Positions 1 through 4,709 of a stretch of DNA of 5,073 nt are shown piece by piece. Position numbers and translations under genes: made by a program. Every line of letters starts with the position of its first letter. Position 1 is the first letter of the stretch. The DNA comes from Rhodanobacter sp. Lineage in GTDB: Bacteria > Pseudomonadota > Gammaproteobacteria > Xanthomonadales > Rhodanobacteraceae. The notes beneath the pieces are model-generated. The model was not told the origin of the DNA. It made no database searches and saw only the letters and a program-made list of their open reading frames with translations. The DNA lies in NCBI GenBank assembly GCA_026193555.1, contig JAPHUU010000385.1, positions 1 to 5,073 on the forward strand. The letters run 5' to 3'.

Positions 1-272
1 ATGCGGCCGTCGGCGGGACACAGCAGGGCCGCGGGGTCGGCATCGGCCACGCGCGCATCGTCGCGCAGCTCGCGGGTGAAAAAGGCGTTGAAGTGCGGGT
101 AGGCCAGCGGGTCGGGCTGCGCCGCCTCGGCCATGTTGACCCGGTAGTTGCGCACGATGGTGCCGATCAGCCAGTTCTTCCACGGCCCGAACGTCCATCG
201 GGTGGCCTGGTAGACCACCCGCGACAGCGCGCGGTGGGGCAGGAGGTACTGCAGGAATACTTTGAAAGTCAT
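1..272 (-). CDS. psd: Phosphatidylserine decarboxylase, N-terminal part (runs off left edge)
   Basis: Psd converts phosphatidylserine to phosphatidylethanolamine at the inner membrane, the last step of PE synthesis. Ninety residues are visible. They match the N-terminal part of the E. coli-type enzyme: an amphipathic start (MTFKVFLQYLLPHRALSR), a Trp-rich stretch at residues 26-34, NYRVNMAEA at 42-50, FNAFFTRELRDD at 61-72 and CPADGR at 85-90, corresponding to E. coli FNEFFVRPLRDE and MPADG. The catalytic domain and the LGST self-cleavage site that makes the pyruvoyl group lie outside the window. The ATG at 272 is chosen because it gives the family's usual N-terminus. No conventional Shine-Dalgarno precedes it; a TATACT box lies only 6 nt upstream, so the mRNA may be leaderless. 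The gene diverges from prmB. Identity is strongly supported by the motif series; start and promoter are inferred. Confidence 0.93.
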   Translation of the reverse strand, partial: MTFKVFLQYLLPHRALSRVVYQATRWTFGPWKNWLIGTIVRNYRVNMAEAAQPDPLAYPHFNAFFTRELRDDARVADADPAALLCPADGR

Positions 273-278
273 CCGCCC

Positions 279-284
279 AGTATA
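279..284 (-). promoter_or_regulatory. Putative -10 box (TATACT) for psd
   Basis: On the minus strand TATACT matches five of six bases of the sigma-70 -10 consensus TATAAT. With standard spacing the transcription start would fall on, or within a base or so of, the A of the psd ATG, implying a leaderless or near-leaderless transcript. No recognisable -35 hexamer or extended -10 TG lies at the expected distance, so the call is weak. It is the mirror image of the box at 317-322. Confidence 0.35.
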
Positions 285-316
285 GAGAAGCCGCCGGCGA
301 TCCTGCTCGCTGGCTT

Positions 317-322
317 TATACT
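317..322 (+). promoter_or_regulatory. Putative -10 box (TATACT) for prmB
   Basis: TATACT matches the sigma-70 -10 consensus in five of six positions and lies 20 bp before the chosen prmB ATG. Predicted transcription would start near 329, giving a leader of about 14 nt. No good -35 element is visible at 16-18 bp spacing. It is the divergent partner of the psd -10 box; the two sit 32 bp apart and form an inverted repeat. Confidence 0.35.
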
Positions 323-342
323 GCCCGGCCGCCTTGCCCCGC

Positions 343-1284
343 ATGACCAGGATCGCCGTGACCGCCGAACTCGCTTCCATCATCGACTTCATCCGTTACG
401 GCGCCAGTCGCTTTTCGGCCGCCGGGCTGACCTTCGGCCACAGCCACGACAACCCGATCGACGAGGCCACCCACCTGGTGCTGGCCAGCCTGCATCTGCC
501 GCCGGACATCCCGCCAGCCTATGGCGCCGGCAGGCTCACCGCGGCGGAGCGCGACAACGTGCTGGCGCTGATCGAGCGCCGGGTCAGCGAGCGGCTGCCG
601 GTGGCCTATCTGGTCGGCGAGACCTGGTTCGCGGGGTTGAAGTTCAAGAGCGATCGCCGCGCCCTGGTGCCGCGCTCGCCGATCGCCGAACTGATCGAAT
701 CGGGTTTTGCACCGTGGCTGGACGAGCGGCACATCGAGCACGCGCTGGACCTGTGCACCGGCTCGGGCTGCATCGGCATCGCCATGGCCGAGTACAACCC
801 GGACTGGCGGGTCGACATCGTCGACATCAGCGAGGAGGCGCTGTCGCTGGCACGCGAGAACATCGTGTTCCAGCACCTCGAGGGGCGGGTCGAGGCGATC
901 AAGTCCGACCTGTTTGCCGGGCTGCAGGGCCGCCGTTATGACCTGATCGTGTCCAATCCGCCGTATGTCACCGAGGACGAGTACCTCGCGCTGCCCGGCG
1001 AATACCGCCATGAACCCAAGCTTGGGCTGACCTCGGGTGAGGACGGGCTGGATCTGTGCCTGCGCATGCTCGATCAGGCGGCAGATCATCTCACCGATGA
1101 CGGTCTGCTGGTCGTCGAAGTGGGCGAGAGCGAACACGCGCTGGCCGCCCTGCTGCCACGGGTGCCGTTCGTGTGGATCGAGTTCAAGGTGGGCGCGATG
1201 GGCGTGTTCGCGCTGGAGCGGCGCGACCTGGTCGAGCACGCCGCTTCGATTCGCGCCGCTGCGGCCGCGCGCAATCCGGCCTGA
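343..1284 (+). CDS. prmB: Ribosomal protein L3 N5-glutamine methyltransferase
   Basis: PrmB transfers a methyl group from S-adenosylmethionine to the side-chain amide of a glutamine in ribosomal protein L3, aiding ribosome assembly. From the ATG at 343 the protein has 313 residues, close to E. coli PrmB. An N-terminal helical domain (about 1-95, with SRFSAAGLTFGH at 22-33) precedes a Rossmann-type methyltransferase domain. Visible motifs are LVPRSPIAELI at 108-118, which separates PrmB from PrmC; the SAM-binding DLCTGSGCIGIA at 136-147; VDIS at 160-163; the catalytic NPPY at 205-208; and EYRHEPKLGL at 220-229. An in-frame TTG at 334 would add three residues. ATG is preferred because it fits the E. 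coli N-terminus length; neither start has a visible Shine-Dalgarno. The GNAT gene starts 12 bp after the stop, so they are probably co-transcribed. Function is confident; the start is less certain. Confidence 0.94.
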   Translation: MTRIAVTAELASIIDFIRYGASRFSAAGLTFGHSHDNPIDEATHLVLASLHLPPDIPPAYGAGRLTAAERDNVLALIERRVSERLPVAYLVGETWFAGLKFKSDRRALVPRSPIAELIESGFAPWLDERHIEHALDLCTGSGCIGIAMAEYNPDWRVDIVDISEEALSLARENIVFQHLEGRVEAIKSDLFAGLQGRRYDLIVSNPPYVTEDEYLALPGEYRHEPKLGLTSGEDGLDLCLRMLDQAADHLTDDGLLVVEVGESEHALAALLPRVPFVWIEFKVGAMGVFALERRDLVEHAASIRAAAAARNPA

Positions 1285-1296
1285 GCCGGGACTGCC

Positions 1297-1842
1297 GTGC
1301 AGATCGATACGCCCAGGCTGCGACTCGATGCCCTGCACGCTGACGATGCGGCGGCGTTGTTCGCCTATCGGGCCGATCCGGATGTTGCGCGATTCCAGGG
1401 CTGGCGTCCGGCGAGTGTCGCCGAGGCAGGCGATTTCATCGCTCGCCAGCGTGGTGCCTCGCTGGACACGCCGGACGGCTGGTGGCAACGGGCGATTCGC
1501 TTGCGTGAAGGCGGTCAGCTGATCGGTGACCTGGGTCTGCACGTGCCGTCCGATGCCCATGGGTCGGGTGAAGTCGGCATCACGATCGCGCCCGCCTTCC
1601 AGACCCGGGGGTATGCCGGGGAGGCGCTGCGCGCGGCATTCGAGCTGGTATTCGACCGCCTCGGCTGGCATCGCATCCACGCCTCGGTCGATCCGCGCAA
1701 TGTGGCCAGCATGGCCATGCTGCGCTCGCTGGAAATGCGCCAGGAGGCGCATTTCCACGAAAGCCTGTGGTTGCATGGCGAGTGGGTCGACGACGTGGTG
1801 TTCGCCCTGCTGGCGAGGGAATGGCAGGGGCGAAACGCCTGA
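1297..1842 (+). CDS. GNAT-family N-acetyltransferase (RimJ/RimL-like)
   Basis: This 181-residue protein has the layout of the Acetyltransf_3 (RimJ/RimL-like) branch of GNAT enzymes, which move acetyl from acetyl-CoA to an amino group on a protein N-terminus or small molecule. It opens with IDTPRLRLDALHADDAAALF (3-22), the usual first strand and helix, then QLIGDLGLHV (74-83), EVGITIAP (92-99) and the acetyl-CoA pyrophosphate loop QTRGYAGEA (102-110). IHASVDPRNVASMAMLRSLE (127-146) holds the Asn (135) common in this branch. All core strands and the CoA loop seem intact. The start is GTG at 1297; a weak GGGA at 1288-1291 sits 5 nt upstream, and this start puts the family's first strand at the N-terminus. 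It lies 12 bp after prmB, so co-transcription is likely. Substrate cannot be told from sequence; ribosomal protein, other protein and small-molecule acetylation all fit. Confidence 0.9.
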   Translation: MQIDTPRLRLDALHADDAAALFAYRADPDVARFQGWRPASVAEAGDFIARQRGASLDTPDGWWQRAIRLREGGQLIGDLGLHVPSDAHGSGEVGITIAPAFQTRGYAGEALRAAFELVFDRLGWHRIHASVDPRNVASMAMLRSLEMRQEAHFHESLWLHGEWVDDVVFALLAREWQGRNA

Positions 1843-1907
1843 ATGGCGCGTTGAGGGCGTTATCGCGCTAAGCTGCACCGGTTCTCATTCGGACGTCCAT
1901 TTAGATC

Positions 1908-2996
1908 ATGTCCAGCAATTCCTTCGGCAAGCTGTTCACCGTCACCACCTTTGGCGAAAGCCATGGGCCGGCGATCGGCTGCGTGATCGATGGTTGTCCG
2001 CCGGGGCTGCCGATCAGCGCGGAGGAGTTTCGCGAGGATCTTGACCGCCGTGCCACCGGCCGCAGCGGCTATACCTCGCAGCGACACGAGGCGGACGAGG
2101 TGGAAATCCTGTCGGGCGTCTACGAGGGCCGGACCACCGGCACGCCGATCGCGCTGCTGATCCGCAACACCGATCAGCGCAGCAAGGACTACGGCGACAT
2201 CGTGTCGACCTTCCGCCCCGGTCACGCCGACTACACCTACTGGCAGAAATACGGCATCCGCGACCCGCGCGGCGGCGGCCGTTCCTCGGCACGCGAAACC
2301 ACCATGCGGGTGGCTGCCGGCGTGGTCGCCAAGAAGTGGCTGGCCGAGCGTCATGGCGTGCGCGTGCGCGGCTATCTGGCCCAGATCGGCGAGATCACGC
2401 CGGACGCGTTCGACTGGGCGGCGGTGGAGCAGAATCCGTTCTTCTGGCCGGACATGGCGCAGGTACCGGCGCTGGAGGCCTGCATCAATGCCTTGCGCAA
2501 GTCCGGCGACTCGGTCGGCGCCCGCGTCAACGTGGTGGCCGATGGCGTGCCGCCGGGCTGGGGCGAGCCGATCTACGGCAAGCTCGACGGTGACCTGGCC
2601 AGCGCGCTGATGTCGATCAATGCGGTCAAGGGGGTTGAGGTCGGCGACGGTTTCGCCGCGGTCGCCCAGCGCGGCAGCCAGCATCGCGATGAAATGAGCA
2701 TGGATGGCTTCGCGTCCAACCATGCCGGCGGCATTCTGGGCGGTATCAGCAGTGGCCAGCCGGTCACCGCATCGATCGCGCTGAAGCCGACCTCAAGCAT
2801 CCTGATCCCCGGTCACAGCGTGAACCTGGCCGGTGAACCGGCCGAGGTGGTGACCAAGGGCCGGCACGACCCGTGCGTCGGCATCCGCGCCACCCCGATC
2901 GCCGAGGCGATGATGGCGCTGGTGCTGGTCGATCATGCCTTGCGCCATCGCGCCCAGTGCGGTGATGTCGGCGTGGTCGAGCCGCGGATTCCTTGA
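1908..2996 (+). CDS. aroC: Chorismate synthase
   Basis: AroC removes phosphate from 5-enolpyruvylshikimate-3-phosphate to make chorismate, the last shikimate step and branch point to aromatic amino acids, folate and quinones. It needs reduced FMN and works as a cytoplasmic tetramer. The 362 residues match the 361 of E. coli AroC along the full length. Signatures are [17 protein letters not shown] (13-29, conserved His19), [12 protein letters not shown] (100-111, conserved His106), [18 protein letters not shown] (121-138), [14 protein letters not shown] (236-249), [14 protein letters not shown] (271-284) and [10 protein letters not shown] (318-327). All look intact. The ATG at 1908 gives the expected N-terminus; no clear Shine-Dalgarno precedes it. 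A perfect 8-bp palindrome, GGACGTCC at 1891-1898, lies in the 65-bp gap after the GNAT gene, which is too long to show whether transcription is shared. Confidence 0.97.
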   Translation: MSSNSFGKLFTVTTFGESHGPAIGCVIDGCPPGLPISAEEFREDLDRRATGRSGYTSQRHEADEVEILSGVYEGRTTGTPIALLIRNTDQRSKDYGDIVSTFRPGHADYTYWQKYGIRDPRGGGRSSARETTMRVAAGVVAKKWLAERHGVRVRGYLAQIGEITPDAFDWAAVEQNPFFWPDMAQVPALEACINALRKSGDSVGARVNVVADGVPPGWGEPIYGKLDGDLASALMSINAVKGVEVGDGFAAVAQRGSQHRDEMSMDGFASNHAGGILGGISSGQPVTASIALKPTSSILIPGHSVNLAGEPAEVVTKGRHDPCVGIRATPIAEAMMALVLVDHALRHRAQCGDVGVVEPRIP

Positions 2997-3002
2997 GCCG
3001 GT

Positions 3003-3037
3003 GGGAGCGGCCCGGACGGGCGCCATCGCATGGTCCC
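3003..3037 (+). other. Possible compact folded RNA just after aroC
   Basis: Starting 6 bp past the aroC stop, this stretch could fold as a small three-way junction. GGGA (3003-3006) pairs with TCCC (3034-3037) and encloses a GCCC/GGGC hairpin (3010-3013 with 3018-3021, loop GGAC) and a CCAT/ATGG hairpin (3023-3026 with 3030-3033, loop CGC). There is no T-run afterwards, so it is not a classic intrinsic terminator. GTGGGAGCGG at its start resembles, from memory, the head of dispersed GTGGGAGCGGC-type repeats in xanthomonad-related genomes. In GC-rich DNA such pairings arise readily by chance. Confidence 0.25.
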
Positions 3038-3065
3038 GAGGAAATCAGAACCATTGCCGTGCGCG

Positions 3066-3095
3066 GTGTCAGTTATCGCCGCTGATGTCTGACAC
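3066..3095 (+). repeat. Inverted repeat / hairpin in the aroC-asd gap (first of two)
   Basis: GTGTCAG (3066-3072) is a perfect inverted match to CTGACAC (3089-3095), with 16 nt between. The interior extends the stem: one T-T mismatch, a T-G wobble, then ATC (3075-3077) with GAT (3084-3086), leaving the hexaloop GCCGCT. As RNA this is an eleven-pair hairpin with one mismatch; as DNA the arm centres lie 23 bp apart, roughly two helix turns, as at many dimer-binding operators. No T-run follows. It could end aroC transcription, sit in the asd leader, or be an operator. Confidence 0.5.
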
Positions 3096-3106
3096 TCCTT
3101 GATAGC

Positions 3107-3134
3107 GACCGTGCAGGCTGAAGCCCGGACGGTC
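3107..3134 (+). repeat. Inverted repeat / hairpin in the aroC-asd gap (second of two)
   Basis: GACCGT (3107-3112) is a perfect inverted match to ACGGTC (3129-3134), again with 16 nt between. Inside, C3114 can pair with G3127, and GGC (3116-3118) with GCC (3123-3125) around the loop TGAA, leaving two symmetric single mismatches. It begins 11 nt after the first hairpin and ends 34 nt before the asd ATG. It probably lies in the asd leader if transcription starts upstream. No sequence match to the lysine riboswitch is apparent. Confidence 0.45.
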
Positions 3135-3168
3135 ATTTACCCAAATCCAAAGAAGAAAGCACAATTCC

Positions 3169-4200
3169 ATGAGCCTGAAGAGCAGTTACAAAGTTGCGAT
3201 GGTCGGCGCCACCGGCGCGGTCGGCGAAGCCCTGCTGGCGATCCTCGCCGAGCGCGATTTCCCGGTCAGCGAGCTGGTACCGCTGGCCAGCGAGCGTTCG
3301 GCGGGTGGCAAGGTCAGCTTTGCCGGCCAGCAGGTCACCGTCCAATTGCTGGACACCTATGATTTCGCGGGGGTCGACATCGCCTTCTTCTCGGCCGGCG
3401 GGTCGGTCAGCCGCGAGCACGCGCCGCGCGCGGCGGCAGCCGGTGCGGTGGTGATCGACAACACCTCCGAGTTCCGCTATCAGGACGACATCCCGCTGGT
3501 GGTGAGCGAGGTCAACCCGCACGCGATTGCCGAGTACACCCGCCGCGGGATCATCGCCAACCCGAACTGCTCGACCATGCAGTTGCTGGTGGCGCTGGCG
3601 CCGATCCATCGGGCGGTGCGCATCGAGCGGATCAATATCGCCACCTACCAGTCGGTTTCCGGCGCCGGCCGCACGGGAATGGAGGAGCTGGGTCAGCAGA
3701 CCGCGGCACTGCTGAACTTCCAAAGCGTGGAGCCGGGCAAGAAATTCCCTGCGCAGATCGCGTTCAATGTGATACCGCAGATCGACGATTTCCAGCCGAA
3801 TGGTTACACCAAGGAAGAAATGAAGCTGGTGTGGGAGACCCACAAGATCCTGGAGGACGACTCGATCCAGGTGAATCCGACCGCGGTGCGTGTGCCGGTG
3901 TTCTATGGTCATTCCGAGGCGGTACATATCGAAACGACCGACAAGATCTCCGCCGAACAGGCTCGCGAGCTCCTGCAACAGGCACCGGGTGTGACCGTGG
4001 TCGACGAGCGCAAACCGGGGGGCTATCCGACCCCGGTGGGCGAGGCGGCAGGCCACGATGCGGTGTTTGTGGGGCGCATACGCGAAGACATCTCGCATGA
4101 ACGAGGGCTGGATCTGTGGATCGTCTCGGACAATATTCGCAAGGGCGCTGCGCTCAATGCCGTGCAGATTGCCGAATTGCTGATCGAGGATTATCTGTAA
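3169..4200 (+). CDS. asd: Aspartate-semialdehyde dehydrogenase
   Basis: Asd reduces aspartyl-4-phosphate to aspartate-4-semialdehyde with NADPH, the shared step towards lysine, diaminopimelate, threonine and methionine. The protein has 343 residues. An N-terminal Rossmann domain shows VAMVGATGAVGEALL (9-23), FFSAGGSVS (73-81) and VVIDNTSEFR (94-103). The catalytic domain has NPNCSTMQ (131-138, nucleophile Cys134), TYQSVSGAGRTGMEEL (159-174) and RVPVFYGHSEAV (241-252), holding the conserved Arg241 and the likely acid-base His248. DNIRKGAALNAVQIAELL (321-338) is the typical C-terminus. The length and the NCSTMQ / RVPVFYGHSE motifs place it in the shorter class shared with Gram-positive bacteria, not the roughly 367-residue E. 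coli class with NCTV. The ATG at 3169 follows a purine run at 3150-3159 without a GGAG core. The gap from aroC contains two hairpins that may matter for expression. Confidence 0.96.
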   Translation: MSLKSSYKVAMVGATGAVGEALLAILAERDFPVSELVPLASERSAGGKVSFAGQQVTVQLLDTYDFAGVDIAFFSAGGSVSREHAPRAAAAGAVVIDNTSEFRYQDDIPLVVSEVNPHAIAEYTRRGIIANPNCSTMQLLVALAPIHRAVRIERINIATYQSVSGAGRTGMEELGQQTAALLNFQSVEPGKKFPAQIAFNVIPQIDDFQPNGYTKEEMKLVWETHKILEDDSIQVNPTAVRVPVFYGHSEAVHIETTDKISAEQARELLQQAPGVTVVDERKPGGYPTPVGEAAGHDAVFVGRIREDISHERGLDLWIVSDNIRKGAALNAVQIAELLIEDYL

Positions 4201-4219
4201 TCATCGGGCTGTAACCATC

Positions 4220-4225
4220 GAGGAG
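4220..4225 (+). promoter_or_regulatory. Strong ribosome binding site (GAGGAG) for the small exported protein
   Basis: GAGGAG lies 8 nt before the ATG at 4234, an ideal spacing, and is the best Shine-Dalgarno in the window. It decides the start at 4234 over another ATG at 4227, in a different frame and only one base from the GAGGAG, too close for efficient initiation. Confidence 0.8.
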
Positions 4226-4233
4226 CATGGGCA

Positions 4234-4548
4234 ATGCGTGGCTGGCAATGGGCAGGCTGGGTATGTTTGCAGTGGTCATCGCTGGCATGGGCTGGCCATG
4301 GCCAGCAGCCGTTGCCGTCGGCGAACAATCATGCGGCGGCTTCGACGCAGGCGCCGTCGGCCAAGGTCGAGCGGCAACTGTCGAAGCGTGAGGCTGAGGT
4401 CAGACGGTTGAGAAAAACGGTTGACAAACAAGAGTCTGATAGTCGAAAGGCCAGCGAGCGGCTGCGGCAGCAAGATCGAGCGATCATCGAATTGCGGCGA
4501 CAATTGCAGGCAATCCAGGCCACCAAGCCGGGGGCGGGGTCGCCTTGA
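4234..4548 (+). CDS. Small exported coiled-coil protein of unknown function
   Basis: I do not recognise this 104-residue protein. Residues 1-20 look like a signal peptide: an Arg at position 2, a moderately hydrophobic core and an AWA cleavage motif before Gly21. It is unusual in carrying five tryptophans in its first 19 residues (4, 6, 9, 14, 19). Cys11 is not in a proper lipobox. A Ala/Ser/Pro-rich linker (24-43) leads to a charged, helix-favouring segment from about 44 to 96, very rich in Arg, Lys, Glu and Gln with hydrophobic residues spaced as in a coiled coil, such as RAIIELRRQLQAI (82-94). It has 33 bp to the asd stop, a strong ribosome binding site, and fimV downstream. That the protein is expressed is well supported; a periplasmic or envelope role, perhaps linked to FimV, is inference. 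Its middle, around 4401-4450, is more AT-rich than the neighbouring genes. Confidence 0.78.
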   Translation: MRGWQWAGWVCLQWSSLAWAGHGQQPLPSANNHAAASTQAPSAKVERQLSKREAEVRRLRKTVDKQESDSRKASERLRQQDRAIIELRRQLQAIQATKPGAGSP

Positions 4549-4573
4549 GTGATGTTTTAATGAGAACCCACTA

Positions 4574-4586
4574 CAGCAATATGCTG
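4574..4586. promoter_or_regulatory. Palindrome CAGCA-ATA-TGCTG, possible regulator-binding site
   Basis: Perfect 5-bp arms flank a 3-bp centre in the gap before fimV. Its centre is 54 bp upstream of the sigma-54-like element and about 80 bp before the start that element predicts, within the distance at which sigma-54 activators bind. The site is short, so chance occurrence is quite possible. Confidence 0.3.
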
Positions 4587-4633
4587 CAAGTATTCGCCGC
4601 AGCTATTGTTGATTGGCCTGCATGTAACTAAAG

Positions 4634-4649
4634 TGGCACCTGGTTTGGA
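4634..4649 (+). promoter_or_regulatory. Candidate sigma-54 (RpoN) promoter for fimV
   Basis: The sequence TGGCACC-TGGT-TTGGA fits the sigma-54 consensus TGGCACG-N4-TTGCW in the six-base TGGCAC core, the N4 spacing, TTG and the final A. It differs at the seventh base (C for G) and at the C of the -12 GC pair (G here). Transcription would start near 4660, giving a leader of about 50 nt before the fimV ATG. The match is seen directly; use of the promoter is inferred. Sigma-54 control of type IV pilus genes such as pilA is established in Pseudomonas. Confidence 0.45.
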
Positions 4650-4688
4650 GCCGTTGTCGCCATCGCGACGACACCGTGATGGGTGCCA
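4634..4688 (+). other. Nested inverted repeat upstream of fimV
   Basis: Outer arms TGGCACC (4634-4640) and GGTGCCA (4682-4688) are perfectly complementary over 7 bp. Inside is an 8-pair hairpin, GTTGTCGC (4653-4660) with GCGACGAC (4665-4672), loop CATC, containing one G-T wobble. GGT (4642-4644) could also pair with ACC (4673-4675). The outer 3' arm ends 9 nt before the fimV Shine-Dalgarno. If transcription starts near 4660 only the right half would be RNA. It matches no riboswitch class I recognise, including the cyclic-di-GMP (GEMM) one. Confidence 0.45.
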
Positions 4689-4697
4689 GAGATTGTT

Positions 4698-4704
4698 GGG
4701 GGAA
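4698..4704 (+). promoter_or_regulatory. Ribosome binding site (GGGGGAA) for fimV
   Basis: A G-rich GGGGGAA lies 5 nt before the ATG at 4710. It supports that start, which also gives a well-formed signal peptide. Confidence 0.65.
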
Positions 4705-4709
4705 CACTG

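Noticed and set aside
93..941. A 282-codon plus-strand open frame overlapping psd and prmB
   Set aside because: It crosses two better-supported genes, is rich in Arg/Gly/Pro/Ala and shows no motif.
316..1878. A 520-codon open frame on the minus strand opposite prmB and the GNAT gene
   Set aside because: It lies opposite two genes with intact family motifs, shows no recognisable domain, and is rich in His, Gln, Arg and Gly, as expected of the mirror frame of GC-rich coding sequence.
1891..1898. Palindrome GGACGTCC before aroC
   Set aside because: A single 8-bp palindrome is expected by chance in sequence of this length and composition, and no promoter could be placed around it.
1860..2723. 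A 287-codon minus-strand open frame within aroC
   Set aside because: aroC is complete and conserved on the plus strand; the antisense frame has no motifs and is a GC-driven shadow.
3133..4098. A 321-codon minus-strand open frame opposite asd
   Set aside because: It is opposite conserved asd, with His/Arg/Asp-rich composition and no family likeness.
4421..4443. A perfect TTGACA -35 hexamer inside the small exported gene
   Set aside because: At 16-18 bp spacing no -10 box follows; the nearest candidate, GATAGT, is only 11 bp away.
4581..4631. A 16-codon open frame (starting MLQVFAA) before fimV, possible leader peptide
   Set aside because: It has no Shine-Dalgarno and no runs of a regulatory amino acid, and it would lie upstream of the favoured transcription start.
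4606..4634. Sigma-70-like TTGTTG-N17-TAAAGT before fimV
   Set aside because: The -35 matches only half of the consensus and the -10 four of six; the overlapping sigma-54 match is better. It remains a possible alternative start.
4634..4688. Cyclic-di-GMP (GEMM) riboswitch before fimV
   Set aside because: The conserved GEMM core and its GAAA tetraloop-receptor arrangement are not present.
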